64,000 nt of DNA from Streptomyces sp. WMMC500 (GTDB lineage: Bacteria > Actinomycetota > Actinomycetes > Streptomycetales > Streptomycetaceae), in assembly GCF_027497195.1 (NCBI RefSeq), contig NZ_CP114905.1, positions 4,847,001-4,911,000 on the forward strand. Reading direction: 5' to 3'. The notes below the pieces were generated by a model. It was not told the origin of the DNA. It worked only from the letters and a program-made list of their open reading frames with translations, and searched no databases. A program made the position numbers and the translations under genes. The first letter of the stretch is position 1. Every line of letters starts with the position of its first letter. Shown here in pieces: positions 1-8,366 of this stretch.

Positions 1-5
1 GCCTG

Positions 6-884
6 CTAGAGGATCGGGAGGAGGGGGATGTCGATGTCGATGCCGCCGCCGTCGTCGTCGTTCGAGGAGCCGCCGCCGTCGCCGGAGCCGCCCGAACCGC
101 CGTTGCCACCGCCGCCGTTGCCGCCGCCGCCTTCGTTGCTCGGCGTGGGCGTCGGCGTCGGCGTGCCGGTGGACGGGGACGACGACTCCGGGTCCGCCGT
201 GTCCGGGTCCGTGACCCGGCCCTCCGCCGGGGTGGTGGTCGACGGCGCCGGGCGGTCCGTGGTGGGCGCCGGGCTCTTCGTCGGCCGGTCCGCGTCGCGG
301 GCCGCCTTCGACGGCGGGGTCCGCGGGTCGGCGGACTCCGCGTCGCCGGGCCGCGCGGCGCCCGAGGGGCGGTCGCCGTCAGGGGTGGGGCTGCCGTCGC
401 CGTCGGGCTCCTCGGACGGCAGCGGCTGCACCGGTGTGTCCGGCCGCGCCACGGCGTTGTCCGTACGGGCCCCTCCGCCGCCGCCCATGGCGTTCGCGGC
501 GAGCAGCCCGCCGGACAGCACGGTCATGCCGGCCGCCGCCAGCCCGGCCAGCCGCCGCTTGCGCGGCTTGGCGCGGCGGTGCCGCGCGGCCGGCGGTACG
601 AAGACGAGTTCCGCCCCTGTGCCGCGGTCGCCGGTGTCCGCGGCTTCCTCCGCCGCGGGTGCCGCGGGCGCCGCCGCGGCCGCCCTCGGCCGGCTGCCGT
701 CCGCGAACAGCTCCAGGTCCTCGGGCGCGGGTCCGCCCGACGCCCCCGCGGGCAGTTGCAACACCGGCGAGCCCAGGGTCCCGTAGATCTCCGGGACCGC
801 GGGAACGTCCCGCGGCGGCGCGCACCAGGGCGCTCCCGCCGCGTCGTGCCGGCTGTCGCAACGCGGGCAGTAGATCGTCGTCAC
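6..884 (-). CDS. membrane-anchored hypothetical protein, Zn-ribbon-like N-terminus
   Basis: Family not recognised. The GTG at 884 was chosen because AAGGGA lies about 10 nt upstream and the product (about 292 aa) then opens with a metal-ligand-like pattern: C6, C9, H13 and C21 (CxxC-x3-H-x7-C). A low-complexity Ala/Pro stretch follows, then a basic patch (residues 101-111) and one hydrophobic segment (about 112-132). The remaining ~160 residues are Ser/Thr/Pro-rich, then Gly-rich and Asp-rich, and end in a short hydrophobic tail. The inferred topology is a cytoplasmic ribbon, one membrane span and a disordered exterior arm. It is divergent to the kinase gene. The long upstream in-frame extension looks non-coding. 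The role is unknown. Confidence 0.6.
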   Translation of the reverse strand: MTTIYCPRCDSRHDAAGAPWCAPPRDVPAVPEIYGTLGSPVLQLPAGASGGPAPEDLELFADGSRPRAAAAAPAAPAAEEAADTGDRGTGAELVFVPPAARHRRAKPRKRRLAGLAAAGMTVLSGGLLAANAMGGGGGARTDNAVARPDTPVQPLPSEEPDGDGSPTPDGDRPSGAARPGDAESADPRTPPSKAARDADRPTKSPAPTTDRPAPSTTTPAEGRVTDPDTADPESSSPSTGTPTPTPTPSNEGGGGNGGGGNGGSGGSGDGGGSSNDDDGGGIDIDIPLLPIL

Positions 885-1353
885 AGTCCTGCCGTCCCTT
901 CGGTCGCGTAGGGGGAGGGGTGCTCGACGCCGGAACAATGTGCCAGCGCCGGAATCCCGCGGAGCACGAAGAATCCCCATAAGGAGTGCGGCGGTGTGAC
1001 CCATCTCACACAACCCCGGGCGGCGCAGACCCTCCCGCGTCCGGACATGGGCACCCACCGCGTCCCCGCCCGCGTCGCCCGCCCCGACGCGTACCGAAAG
1101 AGGGTCAGGCGGCCTACGCCGAGTTGTCGGCAGGGTGTTCCGCGTACGCCGAGGGCGCATTCCGGGGCGCACGGAGGCACGCGGCGCAATCCTCTGGACG
1201 CCCGGCCCGCCCGCCTCCGGAGCCGTAGTGTGCTGCCCCTGTCACCGCCGGCCGGTGACATGCCGTCGCGCTGAGGCGGCCTCCGACGGGGGCGACCGGG
1301 TGGGGGGAAGCGCCCGTGACGGCCCGACGACCTGGAGGGTGCGGGGGGAAGGC
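885..1353. other. intergenic region between divergent genes
   Basis: This 469-bp region separates the hypothetical gene (minus) from the kinase gene (plus) and should hold both promoters. The only clear structure is a CRP-type dyad at 994-1011, listed separately. No convincing gene was found. Confidence 0.6.
994..1011. promoter_or_regulatory. CRP/FNR-type dyad
   Basis: GTGTGA-N6-TCACAC is a perfect inverted repeat and contains the classical CRP core TGTGA-N6-TCACA. It lies 110 bp upstream of the hypothetical gene (start 884) and about 340 bp upstream of the kinase. Streptomyces carries a Crp protein, so a functional site is plausible but inferred. Confidence 0.4.
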
Positions 1354-3510
1354 GTGACGGCGTTCGACGCGCTGGAGGGGGGAGATCCGCGGCGGGTGGG
1401 CCCCTACCGGCTCCTCGCCCGCCTGGGGGCCGGCGGCATGGGGCGGGTGTACCTGGGCTGTTCGCCGGGCGGCCGGGCGGTCGCCGTGAAGGTGGTGCGC
1501 ACGGAGCTGGCCGGGAACGCGGACTTCCGGCGCCGGTTCGTCCGGGAGGTCACGGCCGCGCGGCGCGTCAACGGCTTCTTCACCGCCGGCGTCGTCGACG
1601 CCGACCCCGAGGGCGAACCGGCGTGGCTGGCCACCGCGTACGTGCCGGGGATGTCCCTGGCCGAGGCCGTGGACGCGCACGGACCCTGGCGGGTGCCCGC
1701 CGTACTCGCCCTGGGCGCGGGGCTGGCGGAGGCGCTGGGCGCCATCCACCAGGCCGGCGTGGTCCACCGGGATCTCAAGCCGGCGAACGTGCTGCTGGCC
1801 GTGGACGGGCCGCGGGTCATCGACTTCGGCATCTCGGCCGCGGGCGAGGCGGGTGCCCTGACCCGCCCCGGCACGGTAGTGGGCACGCCGGGGTTCATGT
1901 GCCCCGAGCAGGTGAGAGGGGTGTCGACGGGGCCGGCGGGCGACGTCTTCTCCCTGGGCGCGGTGCTGGTCTTCACCGCCACCGGCGTCAGCCCCTTCGG
2001 GACGGGCATGGCGCACGCCGTGAACTACCGCGTCGTGTACGAGGAACCCGTACTGGACTGGCTGGAGCCGGGGCTGCGCGCCGTCGTGGCGCGGTGCCTG
2101 GCGAAGGAGCCGGCGCGGCGGCCCACCGTGCCGGCGCTGGTGGCGGACCTGGCGGCGGCCACGGGGAGCGAGCGGTCGGCCGCGCAGGTGCTCGCCCACA
2201 CCGGATGGCTTCCGCCGGCCGTCGCGAGCGCCCTCCACGCGCGTACCCACGCCGCGCCCGCCCGGGTCTCGCCCGCCCGCCCTGATCCACCGATCGGGCC
2301 GTTCTCGGGGCTGCCCGAGGGGCCGTACGGGGCGATGCCGGCGGGCCCGGTCGCGGCCTCCGCGCTCAACCGGCCCTGCGGCACCGGCTCCGGCTCCGGC
2401 TCGGGCTCGGGGGAGGGGGCGCACCCCACGCTGCCCGTGCACGACCACGGCCCGGCGGACACCGCGCACCTGTCCGGCCCGCCCGGACCCGCCGCCGCCT
2501 CCCCGCCGCCCGCGCCCGTACCGCCTCCGGCTCCCCGACTCCCGGCCGACGAGCGGCTGTTATGGGCCTTCGCCACCCGCGACGGCGTGCACTCGTCGCC
2601 CACGGTGGCGGACGCCGTGGTCTACTTCGGCAGCCTGGACGGCAACCTCTACGCGGTGGACGCCGCCACCGGCAAGTCGCGCTGGGCCTTCGCCACCGGC
2701 CGGGGCGTCGACTCCTCCCCGACCGTCGCCGGGGGCGTCGCCTACGTCGGCAGCCTCGACGGCATGCTGTACGCGGTGGACACCGCAACCGGCCAGCAAC
2801 GCTGGGCGTTCAGCGCCCGCGCCGGCATCAGCTCGTCGCCGGCGCTCGCCGACGGGGTCGTCTACGTCGGCAGCCTGGACGGCGGCCTGTACGCCGTCGA
2901 CGCCCGGACGGGGACGGTGCGGTGGACGTTCGCCACCGGGGCCGGCGTCGAGTCGTCTCCGGCGGTCGCCGGCGGCGCGGTCTACGTCGGCAGCCTGGAC
3001 GGCAACCTCTACGCGGTCGACGCGGCCACGGGCCGGGTCCGCTGGCGGTTCCCCACCCGCGACGGCGTGTACTCCTCCCCGACCGTGGCGGAGGGCGTCG
3101 TGCACATCGCGAGCCTGGACGGCGGTGTGTACGCCGTGGACGCCGAAACCGGCCTCGGCCGGTGGGACTTCGACACCCGGGCCGTCGTCTCGTCGTCCCC
3201 GACCGTGGCCGACGGCGTTGTCTACGTCGGAGGCTGGGACCGCCATCTGTACGCGGTGGACGCCGCCACAGGCGTGGCGCGCTGGCGCTGCCTCACCGGC
3301 GGTGCCGTCTACTCCTCGCCGGCGGTCGCAGGCGGTGCGGTCTACGTCGGGAGCCTGGACAAGCACCTGTACGCGGTGGACGCCGCCACGGGCCGGCGGC
3401 GGTGGGCGTTCCGTACCGGCGGGGCCGTCGAGTCGTCGCCGTTCGTCGCCGGCGGGGCGGGCTACGTCGGCAGCAGAGACGGGCGGATGTACGCGGTGGA
3501 GATTCGGTAG
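1354..3510 (+). CDS. AfsK-like Ser/Thr protein kinase with PQQ-type beta-propeller
   Basis: A 718-aa Hanks-type kinase. The N-terminal catalytic domain (about residues 14-270) has the glycine loop GAGGMG, catalytic Lys46 in VAVKVV, HRD at 138-140 followed by LKPAN, and DFG beginning at D157. A Pro/Ser/Gly linker leads to eight 40-residue repeats of the form VYVGSLDGxLYAVDAATG (about 403-718). These should form an eight-bladed PQQ-like propeller. No transmembrane segment is visible, unlike PASTA kinases, so the protein is probably cytoplasmic or peripheral. This architecture matches AfsK, a kinase in secondary-metabolism and polar-growth signalling; orthology is not proven. Start GTG1354 follows GGGGGGAA; an in-frame GTG at 1339 has its ribosome site too close. 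Confidence 0.9.
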   Translation: MTAFDALEGGDPRRVGPYRLLARLGAGGMGRVYLGCSPGGRAVAVKVVRTELAGNADFRRRFVREVTAARRVNGFFTAGVVDADPEGEPAWLATAYVPGMSLAEAVDAHGPWRVPAVLALGAGLAEALGAIHQAGVVHRDLKPANVLLAVDGPRVIDFGISAAGEAGALTRPGTVVGTPGFMCPEQVRGVSTGPAGDVFSLGAVLVFTATGVSPFGTGMAHAVNYRVVYEEPVLDWLEPGLRAVVARCLAKEPARRPTVPALVADLAAATGSERSAAQVLAHTGWLPPAVASALHARTHAAPARVSPARPDPPIGPFSGLPEGPYGAMPAGPVAASALNRPCGTGSGSGSGSGEGAHPTLPVHDHGPADTAHLSGPPGPAAASPPPAPVPPPAPRLPADERLLWAFATRDGVHSSPTVADAVVYFGSLDGNLYAVDAATGKSRWAFATGRGVDSSPTVAGGVAYVGSLDGMLYAVDTATGQQRWAFSARAGISSSPALADGVVYVGSLDGGLYAVDARTGTVRWTFATGAGVESSPAVAGGAVYVGSLDGNLYAVDAATGRVRWRFPTRDGVYSSPTVAEGVVHIASLDGGVYAVDAETGLGRWDFDTRAVVSSSPTVADGVVYVGGWDRHLYAVDAATGVARWRCLTGGAVYSSPAVAGGAVYVGSLDKHLYAVDAATGRRRWAFRTGGAVESSPFVAGGAGYVGSRDGRMYAVEIR
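2560..3507 (+). repeat. eight 120-bp in-frame tandem repeats (propeller blades)
   Basis: The 3' part of the kinase gene is a tandem array with an exact 120-bp period. Each unit encodes a 40-residue blade centred on GSLDGxLYAVDAATG. Blades 1 and 4 are closest at the DNA level. Blades 5, 6 and 8 are the most diverged (for example GGWDRH in blade 6 and GSRDGR in blade 8). Constant period with no indels suggests expansion by duplication or continuing recombination. Confidence 0.85.
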
Positions 3511-3662
3511 AACCGGTGGGCCCGTCCGTACACCCCGGGGGGCCGTACTGCCCTGTTCGTCCCGGAAGTTCCGGTCGCCGCGGGTACCCCCGGTACGCCG
3601 ATGGCCGACCCGCGCGGGATGCTGATCGGGACCGTTTGCTGTCGACTTCGTAAGGAACCGAC

Positions 3663-4997
3663 ATGAGCAACCTCGAAGAGCTCCGCTCCGCCGTCCGCGG
3701 CCGGGTGCTCCTGCCCGGCGACGACGGTTTCGAGCCGGCCACCCAGCCGTGGAACCTCGCGGTGCGGCAGCCCTCCGCCGCCGGCGTCGTGGAGGCGGCC
3801 GACGCCGAGGACGTCGCGGCGCTGGTCCGCTACGCGCGGCGGGCCGGTGTCGCCGTGGCCGCGCAGCCCGGGGGGCACGGCGCCTCGGGGGCGGTGGAGG
3901 GCGCCGTGCTGCTGCGTACCCGCCTCCTGGACGAGGTCCGGATCGACCCTGCGGCGCGCACCGCGCGGGTCGGTGCCGGGGTGCAGTGGGGACGCGTACA
4001 GGAAGAGGCGTCGCGGCACGGGCTGACCGGGCTGCCCGGCAGCTCCCCCGTCGTCTCCGTGACGGGCTACACGCTGGGCGGCGGCCTCAGTTGGTTCAGC
4101 CGCGCCCACGGCTGGGCGGCGGACTCCGTCACCGCCTTCGAGGTCGTCGACGCCGACGGCGCGTCCGCCCGGGTGACCGCCGAGTCCGACCCCGAGCTGT
4201 TCTGGGCGCTCAGGGGCGGCGGCGGCGACTACGCGCTCGTGACCGCGACGGAGTTCCGCCTCCACCCGGCGCCCGCCCTCTACGGCGGCCAGATGCTGTG
4301 GCCGGCCGCGCGGAGCCGGGAGGTGCTGGACGCCTACCGCACGGTGACCGCCGCCGCGCCGGACGAGCTGACCGTCTGGGCGGGGCTGCTGAACTTCCCC
4401 GGGGCAGAGCCGGTGGTCGCCGTCCACGCCACGTACCTCGGCGAGGGCGCCGGGGACGCCGGGGCCGAGTCGCTGCGCCCCTTCGACGCGATCGAGGGCC
4501 GGATGGACGACAACCGCGCCGTGCTGCCCCTCAGCGAGCTGGGCACCATCATCGACGAGCCCACCGACCCCAGCCCCGGCTCGGGCCGCGCCGAGCTGCT
4601 CACCGCCGTCGACGACACGGTGATCGACGCGCTGCTGGCCGAGCCGATCGCCCCGCTGATCGGCGTCCAGTTCCGGCAACTGGGCGGCGCGCTGAGCCGG
4701 CCCTCGGACTCGCCGCACGGCGCGCTGGCCGAGCCCTACCTTCTCTACCTCTTCGGCGTGCCGTTCTCGCCCGAGGTCGCCGCCGCCATCCCCGCCCGCC
4801 GGGACGCGCTGGTGAAGGCCCTCGGCCCGTACGTCACGGGCCGCAAGCCGTTCACGTACCTCGGCGCGGGCGAGAGCCCGGCGGCCGCCTTCGGCGCCGA
4901 GAGCCTGGCCCGCCTGCGGGCCGTCAAGCGCGACCGCGACCCGCAGGGGGTGTTCCGCAGCAACTTCCCCGTGGGCGAGGACACCGGTCAGGGCTGA
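3663..4997 (+). CDS. FAD-binding (PCMH/BBE-type) oxidoreductase
   Basis: A 444-aa flavoprotein of the berberine-bridge-enzyme/PCMH class. The N-terminal FAD domain (about 35-205) contains PGGHGASG, whose His is the usual site of covalent 8-alpha FAD attachment. It also has the loop GYTLGGGLSWFSRAHG. The Cys used for a second covalent bond in bicovalent members is not present at the equivalent position, so single attachment is inferred. A C-terminal berberine-like tail (DPQGVFRSNFP) ends the protein. The start ATG follows AAGGAACC. It is a monocistronic gene convergent with the next one. Such enzymes oxidise sugars, alcohols or antibiotic intermediates; the substrate cannot be told here. Confidence 0.88.
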   Translation: MSNLEELRSAVRGRVLLPGDDGFEPATQPWNLAVRQPSAAGVVEAADAEDVAALVRYARRAGVAVAAQPGGHGASGAVEGAVLLRTRLLDEVRIDPAARTARVGAGVQWGRVQEEASRHGLTGLPGSSPVVSVTGYTLGGGLSWFSRAHGWAADSVTAFEVVDADGASARVTAESDPELFWALRGGGGDYALVTATEFRLHPAPALYGGQMLWPAARSREVLDAYRTVTAAAPDELTVWAGLLNFPGAEPVVAVHATYLGEGAGDAGAESLRPFDAIEGRMDDNRAVLPLSELGTIIDEPTDPSPGSGRAELLTAVDDTVIDALLAEPIAPLIGVQFRQLGGALSRPSDSPHGALAEPYLLYLFGVPFSPEVAAAIPARRDALVKALGPYVTGRKPFTYLGAGESPAAAFGAESLARLRAVKRDRDPQGVFRSNFPVGEDTGQG

Positions 4998-5003
4998 GCG
5001 TCA

Positions 5004-5789
5004 TCACTCCACCACCGCGGTGAACTCCGCGGTGCGCACGGCGTCCTCGTGCTTGAAGTCGAGGAACAGCCGGTACGTCCCCGGGCCCGGCACCTGCGCG
5101 TGGAACGCCACGACGGGGCCGGGCTCGGTCGCGCCGTCGCCGGGGGAGCCGTCGGGGTGGACGTGGACGTACGCGAGGTCCTCGCGGCGCAGCGCCACGA
5201 GGTGACCGTACGCGGCGAGGTAGGGCTGCAGGTCGGTGACCGGCTCGCCGTCGCGCGCGAACGTGAACTCCAGCCGCCGCCCCTCGCCCGCGGCCGGCTC
5301 GCCGGTCAGCGTCACCTCGCGGCCGTCGACGGTGAAGGAGCGGGCGGGCGGGGGGAGTTCGCGCGCCGGGCCGGTGCCGTCGCCGGCCCGGAGGTCCGCG
5401 CCGAGGGTGAGGGTGCCGCCGTGCGCGGCGGGGGCGAAGTCGGCGAAGACGCGGTAGGCCCCGGCCTCGGGGAGGCGTACGCGGACGGACCAGGTGCCGT
5501 CGTCGCCCTCGGCGGGGTGGACGTGGACGTAGCGGGTGAGGTCGCGGCGTACGACGATCAGGTGGACCAACTTGTCGTGGAGGGGCGTGAGGTCGGCGAC
5601 GGGGCGGCCGTCGGAGCCGAGGAGGCGGAAGCGCAGCTCGGTCGCGGTGCCCGCCGGGAGGACGGTGGTCTCCAGCGCCAGCGTGTAGCCGTCCGCGGAA
5701 CTGTCCAGGCCGGCGGGGCCGGCGGGTGCGTGGTGGGCGTGGGCGTCGTGGTGACCGTGGGCGGCGTCGTGGTGGTGCGTGGTGTTCAT
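5004..5789 (-). CDS. His-rich protein with two HVHP repeats, copper-operon-type
   Basis: A 261-aa protein whose N-terminus is a His cluster (HHHDAAHGHHDAHAHH) followed by two related beta-rich units. Each unit has YVHVHP followed by a Gly-Thr-Tyr/Ala-Tyr-RxFxDF strand, at about 100-135 and 205-245. The repeated HVHP and HHH patterns suggest metal binding. The ATG at 5789 was chosen because AGGACA precedes it and because an earlier in-frame ATG at 5849 falls inside a CsoR-type operator. That operator implies copper-induced expression. No signal peptide is obvious, so location is uncertain. The exact function is unknown; a copper-buffering or chaperone role is inference. Confidence 0.75.
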   Translation of the reverse strand: MNTTHHHDAAHGHHDAHAHHAPAGPAGLDSSADGYTLALETTVLPAGTATELRFRLLGSDGRPVADLTPLHDKLVHLIVVRRDLTRYVHVHPAEGDDGTWSVRVRLPEAGAYRVFADFAPAAHGGTLTLGADLRAGDGTGPARELPPPARSFTVDGREVTLTGEPAAGEGRRLEFTFARDGEPVTDLQPYLAAYGHLVALRREDLAYVHVHPDGSPGDGATEPGPVVAFHAQVPGPGTYRLFLDFKHEDAVRTAEFTAVVE

Positions 5790-5847
5790 GGTGGGTGTCC
5801 TGCCCTTCTGGTCCGGTGCGGGCCGTGTGATGATCAGCGTAGCAGAC

Positions 5848-5864
5848 ATACCCCCGGGGGGTAT
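5848..5864. promoter_or_regulatory. CsoR-type copper operator
   Basis: ATACCCCCGGGGGGTAT is a G/C-tract pseudo-palindrome flanked by ATA/TAT. It matches the known architecture of CsoR operators (ATACCCCCCGGGGGTAT on the other strand). It sits 59 bp upstream of the His-rich gene's ATG, a normal promoter position. No csoR gene lies in this window, so the regulator would act in trans. Confidence 0.75.
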
Positions 5865-5896
5865 CTGGCCCGGTGGCGCGCGTCACGCGGGGCGGC

Positions 5897-7195
5897 CTAC
5901 GCGGCGGTGGTCGTACGGTCCCGGGTGAGCCGCGCGCCGCCTGCCGGCCGGTACGCCCCGGGCGCCGCGCCGGCCGTACGCCCCGCGCCCGCCGGCCGCC
6001 ACAGCAGCACCGCCGCCACCGCCGCCGCGAGCCCGACGGCCGCCAGCACGCCCGCCGCCGCGGCCGTCCCCGCCCGCGCCGCCAGATAGCCGGCCAGCGG
6101 GTACGTCAGCAGCCACGCGACGTGCGACAGCGAGAACTGCGCCGCGAACGCCGCCGGCAGGTCCGCGCGCGCCGGCACCGAGCGGCGGATCAGCCGCCCC
6201 GTCGGCGTCACCATCGCCGAGGTCGCCGCCCCGAGCACGGCCCACGCGGCGAGCAGCGCCGGCCAGGCCCGTACGCCGCCCGCCAGGCCCGCCCCGACGA
6301 CCGCCAGCACCGGCGCCGGCACGAACGCGGCCGGCAGCATCACCGCGCGGTCGCCGACCCGCTCCAGCACCCGGGGGAGCGCCAGCGCGACGGCCATCGA
6401 CCCGGCGCCGAAGGCGCCGAGCGCGAGCGACACCTCGCCGACCGAGCGGGCGAAGTGGTCGCGGACCAGGACGACGGTGTTCACGACCACCATCGCGCCG
6501 GCCGCCGCCACCGCGAGGTTGAGCGCGAGGAGTGCGCGCAGCCGCGGCGCGGAGCCGAAGAGCCTCATGCCGTACGCGGCCCTGGCGAACGCCCCGCCGC
6601 GGGCGCCGCCGGGCTCGCGGGGGGTCGGCTTCGGCAGCGTCACGGAGACGACCAGCGCGGCGGAGGCGGCGAACCCTGCGGCGGTGCCGAGGAAGAGCCG
6701 GTCGTAGGTGAGGAGCGTCAGCAGCCCGGCGGCGAGCACGGGGCTGAACAGGCTCTCCATGTCGTACGCCAGCCGCGACAGCGACAGCGCGCGGGTGTAG
6801 TCGCGCTCGGCGGGGAGCACCTCAGGGATGGTGGCCTGGAAGGTCGGGGTGAACGCCGCGGAGGCGGACTGGAGCAGGAAGATGAGCACGTAGACCTGCC
6901 AGACCTCGGTCACGAAGGGCAGCGCGAGCGCGACGACGCCGCGCGCCAGGTCGGCGGCGACCAGCAGGGCGCGGCGCGGGACGCGGTCGGCGAGGGCGCC
7001 GACGACGGGGGCGATGCCGACGTAGGCGGCCATCTTGACGGCCATGGCGGTGCCGAGCACCGCGGAGGCGTCGCCGCCGGCGAGGTCGTAGGCGAGGAGG
7101 CCGAGCGCGACGGTGGCGAGGCCGGTGCCGAGGAGGGCGAGGGCCTGGGCGGCGAAGAGGTGCCGGTAGGTGCGGTTGCGGAGTACGGAGAACAT
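5897..7195 (-). CDS. MFS transporter
   Basis: A 432-aa major-facilitator protein with about 12 hydrophobic segments. It carries the motif-A-like cytoplasmic loop GALADRVPRRALL between TM2 and TM3. The sequence resembles the drug/metabolite exporter type (EntS/MefA-like). ATG7195 was chosen because GAAGAGG lies upstream; an earlier ATG at 7228 has no ribosome site and overlaps the operator. It lies downstream of an arsR-family gene on the same strand, with an inverted repeat between them, so it is probably the regulated target. The substrate is unknown; metal or metalloid export is possible given the regulator family. Confidence 0.85.
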   Translation of the reverse strand: MFSVLRNRTYRHLFAAQALALLGTGLATVALGLLAYDLAGGDASAVLGTAMAVKMAAYVGIAPVVGALADRVPRRALLVAADLARGVVALALPFVTEVWQVYVLIFLLQSASAAFTPTFQATIPEVLPAERDYTRALSLSRLAYDMESLFSPVLAAGLLTLLTYDRLFLGTAAGFAASAALVVSVTLPKPTPREPGGARGGAFARAAYGMRLFGSAPRLRALLALNLAVAAAGAMVVVNTVVLVRDHFARSVGEVSLALGAFGAGSMAVALALPRVLERVGDRAVMLPAAFVPAPVLAVVGAGLAGGVRAWPALLAAWAVLGAATSAMVTPTGRLIRRSVPARADLPAAFAAQFSLSHVAWLLTYPLAGYLAARAGTAAAAGVLAAVGLAAAVAAVLLWRPAGAGRTAGAAPGAYRPAGGARLTRDRTTTAA

Positions 7196-7218
7196 GACCC
7201 TGGCCTCTTCCCTTGCTC

Positions 7219-7238
7219 GTGTGCGCATATACGCACAC
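7219..7238. promoter_or_regulatory. inverted-repeat operator upstream of MFS gene
   Basis: GTGTGCG-N6-CGCACAC (18 of 20 positions symmetric, AT-rich centre CATATA) lies 23 bp upstream of the MFS start. It is just downstream of the arsR-family gene. Its size and AT-rich centre fit an ArsR/SmtB site. It is the likely control point for the exporter. Confidence 0.6.
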
Positions 7239-7285
7239 GTTGAACAGAGGGGGGTGCGGGCGGTATTCCCCGGGGTGGATGCGGG

Positions 7286-7654
7286 TCAGGAGTGCCAGGG
7301 CTCGCCGGTCATGAGGTGATCGGCGTGGTTGAGCGCCTCGACGACCAGGCCGCGCAGGTGGCCGTCGCGCAGCGAGTACACGACGCGGCGGCCCTCCTTC
7401 CTGGCGTGCACCAGGTTCGCGAGGCGCAGCTTGGCCAGGTGCTGGCTGACCGCCGGCCGGGCGGCGCCGCTGGCGGTGGCCAGCTCGGTGACGTCGGCCT
7501 CGCCCTCGGCGAGGAGCCACAGCAGGTGCAGCCGCGTGGCGTCGGAGAGCAGCGCGAACACCGTGCTGGCCGCTTCGAGCTGCTCCCGGTCGGGCGTGAA
7601 CTCGTGGCGGTGGACGGCGGGGGTGGGCGAGGGGGCGGTGTCGCGCTCCGGCAT
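7286..7654 (-). CDS. ArsR/SmtB-family transcriptional regulator
   Basis: A 122-aa winged-helix repressor: a short disordered N-terminus, then ALLSDATRLHLLWLLAEGEADVTELA and recognition helix RPAVSQHLAKLRLANLV (about 60-90). The wing GRRVVYSL follows. The N-terminal HRHE and the C-terminal HLRGLVVEALNHADHLMTGEPWH provide His/Asp/Glu residues in the alpha5-type metal-site region. The alpha3 Cys pair of arsenic sensors is absent, which suggests Zn/Ni/Co-type sensing; this is inference. It sits 91 bp upstream of the MFS gene on the same strand and probably represses it. Confidence 0.85.
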   Translation of the reverse strand: MPERDTAPSPTPAVHRHEFTPDREQLEAASTVFALLSDATRLHLLWLLAEGEADVTELATASGAARPAVSQHLAKLRLANLVHARKEGRRVVYSLRDGHLRGLVVEALNHADHLMTGEPWHS

Positions 7655-7719
7655 GCGCCCATCGTATGGCCGTACGAGCCCCCGGCCCGGTCACGCGGCG
7701 GGCGTGCGACCGCACCGGA

Positions 7720-8142
7720 TCACTTCCCGGCCTCGGGGCCGTACCACTGCAGCGCCTGCCCGGTCGCGGCGGCGACGCAGTCGAAGTCCCGGTCGCGGTG
7801 CAGCAGGGTCAGCCCCTGCAACTCCGCGGTGGCCGCCACGACGAGATCGACGGGACCCGCGCCGCGGTGCTGCCCGCGCCTGGTGAGTGCCTCCTGCACC
7901 TGCCAGGCGCGGTCGTACGCCCGATCGTCGACCGGCACCCATCCGAAGATCATCCGAAGGTCTTCCACGCCCCGCGCCCGGTCGTCGGCGGAGCGGGCGC
8001 TGTAGAGGAACTCCAGCTCGGTGATCGGGCAGACGGCGACGAGCCCGGCCGCCGCCGCGCGGTCCCACCCGAACTGCTCGGCGTCGCCGCGCATCATCCG
8101 GGCGAGCGCGCTGGTGTCGATCAGGTACTGTGCCGCGTTCAC
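7720..8142 (-). CDS. vapC: VapC-type PIN-domain toxin
   Basis: A 140-aa PIN-domain ribonuclease. Acidic active-site residues are in place: D9 in LIDTSAL, E42/E44 in ITELEF, D99 in PVDLVVAATAE and D117/D119 in HRDRDFD. It overlaps the antitoxin gene by 4 bp (ATG within the antitoxin stop region), the usual vapBC coupling. VapC toxins cleave structured RNAs such as tRNA or 23S rRNA; the target here is unknown. Confidence 0.93.
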   Translation of the reverse strand: MNAAQYLIDTSALARMMRGDAEQFGWDRAAAAGLVAVCPITELEFLYSARSADDRARGVEDLRMIFGWVPVDDRAYDRAWQVQEALTRRGQHRGAGPVDLVVAATAELQGLTLLHRDRDFDCVAAATGQALQWYGPEAGK

Positions 8143-8357
8143 CCGCGGTAGTTCCTCTTGTCGTCAAGGAGGTCGAGTTCGAACGCGCCCTCCTCGGCCG
8201 CCGCCCGCAGCCGCGTGAGCGCCAGCGCTCTCCGCCGGCTCTCCAGCACCTCGCGAAGGGCGGTGTTGACCGTCTCCTTCTTGGTGCTCGTGCCGAGAGC
8301 CTGGGCGACGTCGGCGAGCAGGCCGTCGTCCAGATCGATGACGGTGCGACTCATCAT
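8139..8357 (-). CDS. vapB: VapB-family antitoxin
   Basis: A 72-aa antitoxin. The N-terminal RTVIDLDDGLLADVAQALG followed by TKKETVNTALREVL is a ribbon-helix-helix DNA-binding unit of the VapB type. The charged C-terminal tail (about 45-72) should wrap the toxin. ATG8357 has GGGAGG 8 nt upstream. It is cotranscribed with vapC and preceded by two operator dyads that it probably binds. Confidence 0.92.
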   Translation of the reverse strand: MMSRTVIDLDDGLLADVAQALGTSTKKETVNTALREVLESRRRALALTRLRAAAEEGAFELDLLDDKRNYRG

Positions 8358-8366
8358 GCACCTCCC

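Noticed and set aside
6..1172. Upstream extension of the first hypothetical gene to 1172
   Set aside because: The added residues are Arg/Pro-rich and not protein-like; the Cys-motif start at GTG884 with a ribosome site is better.
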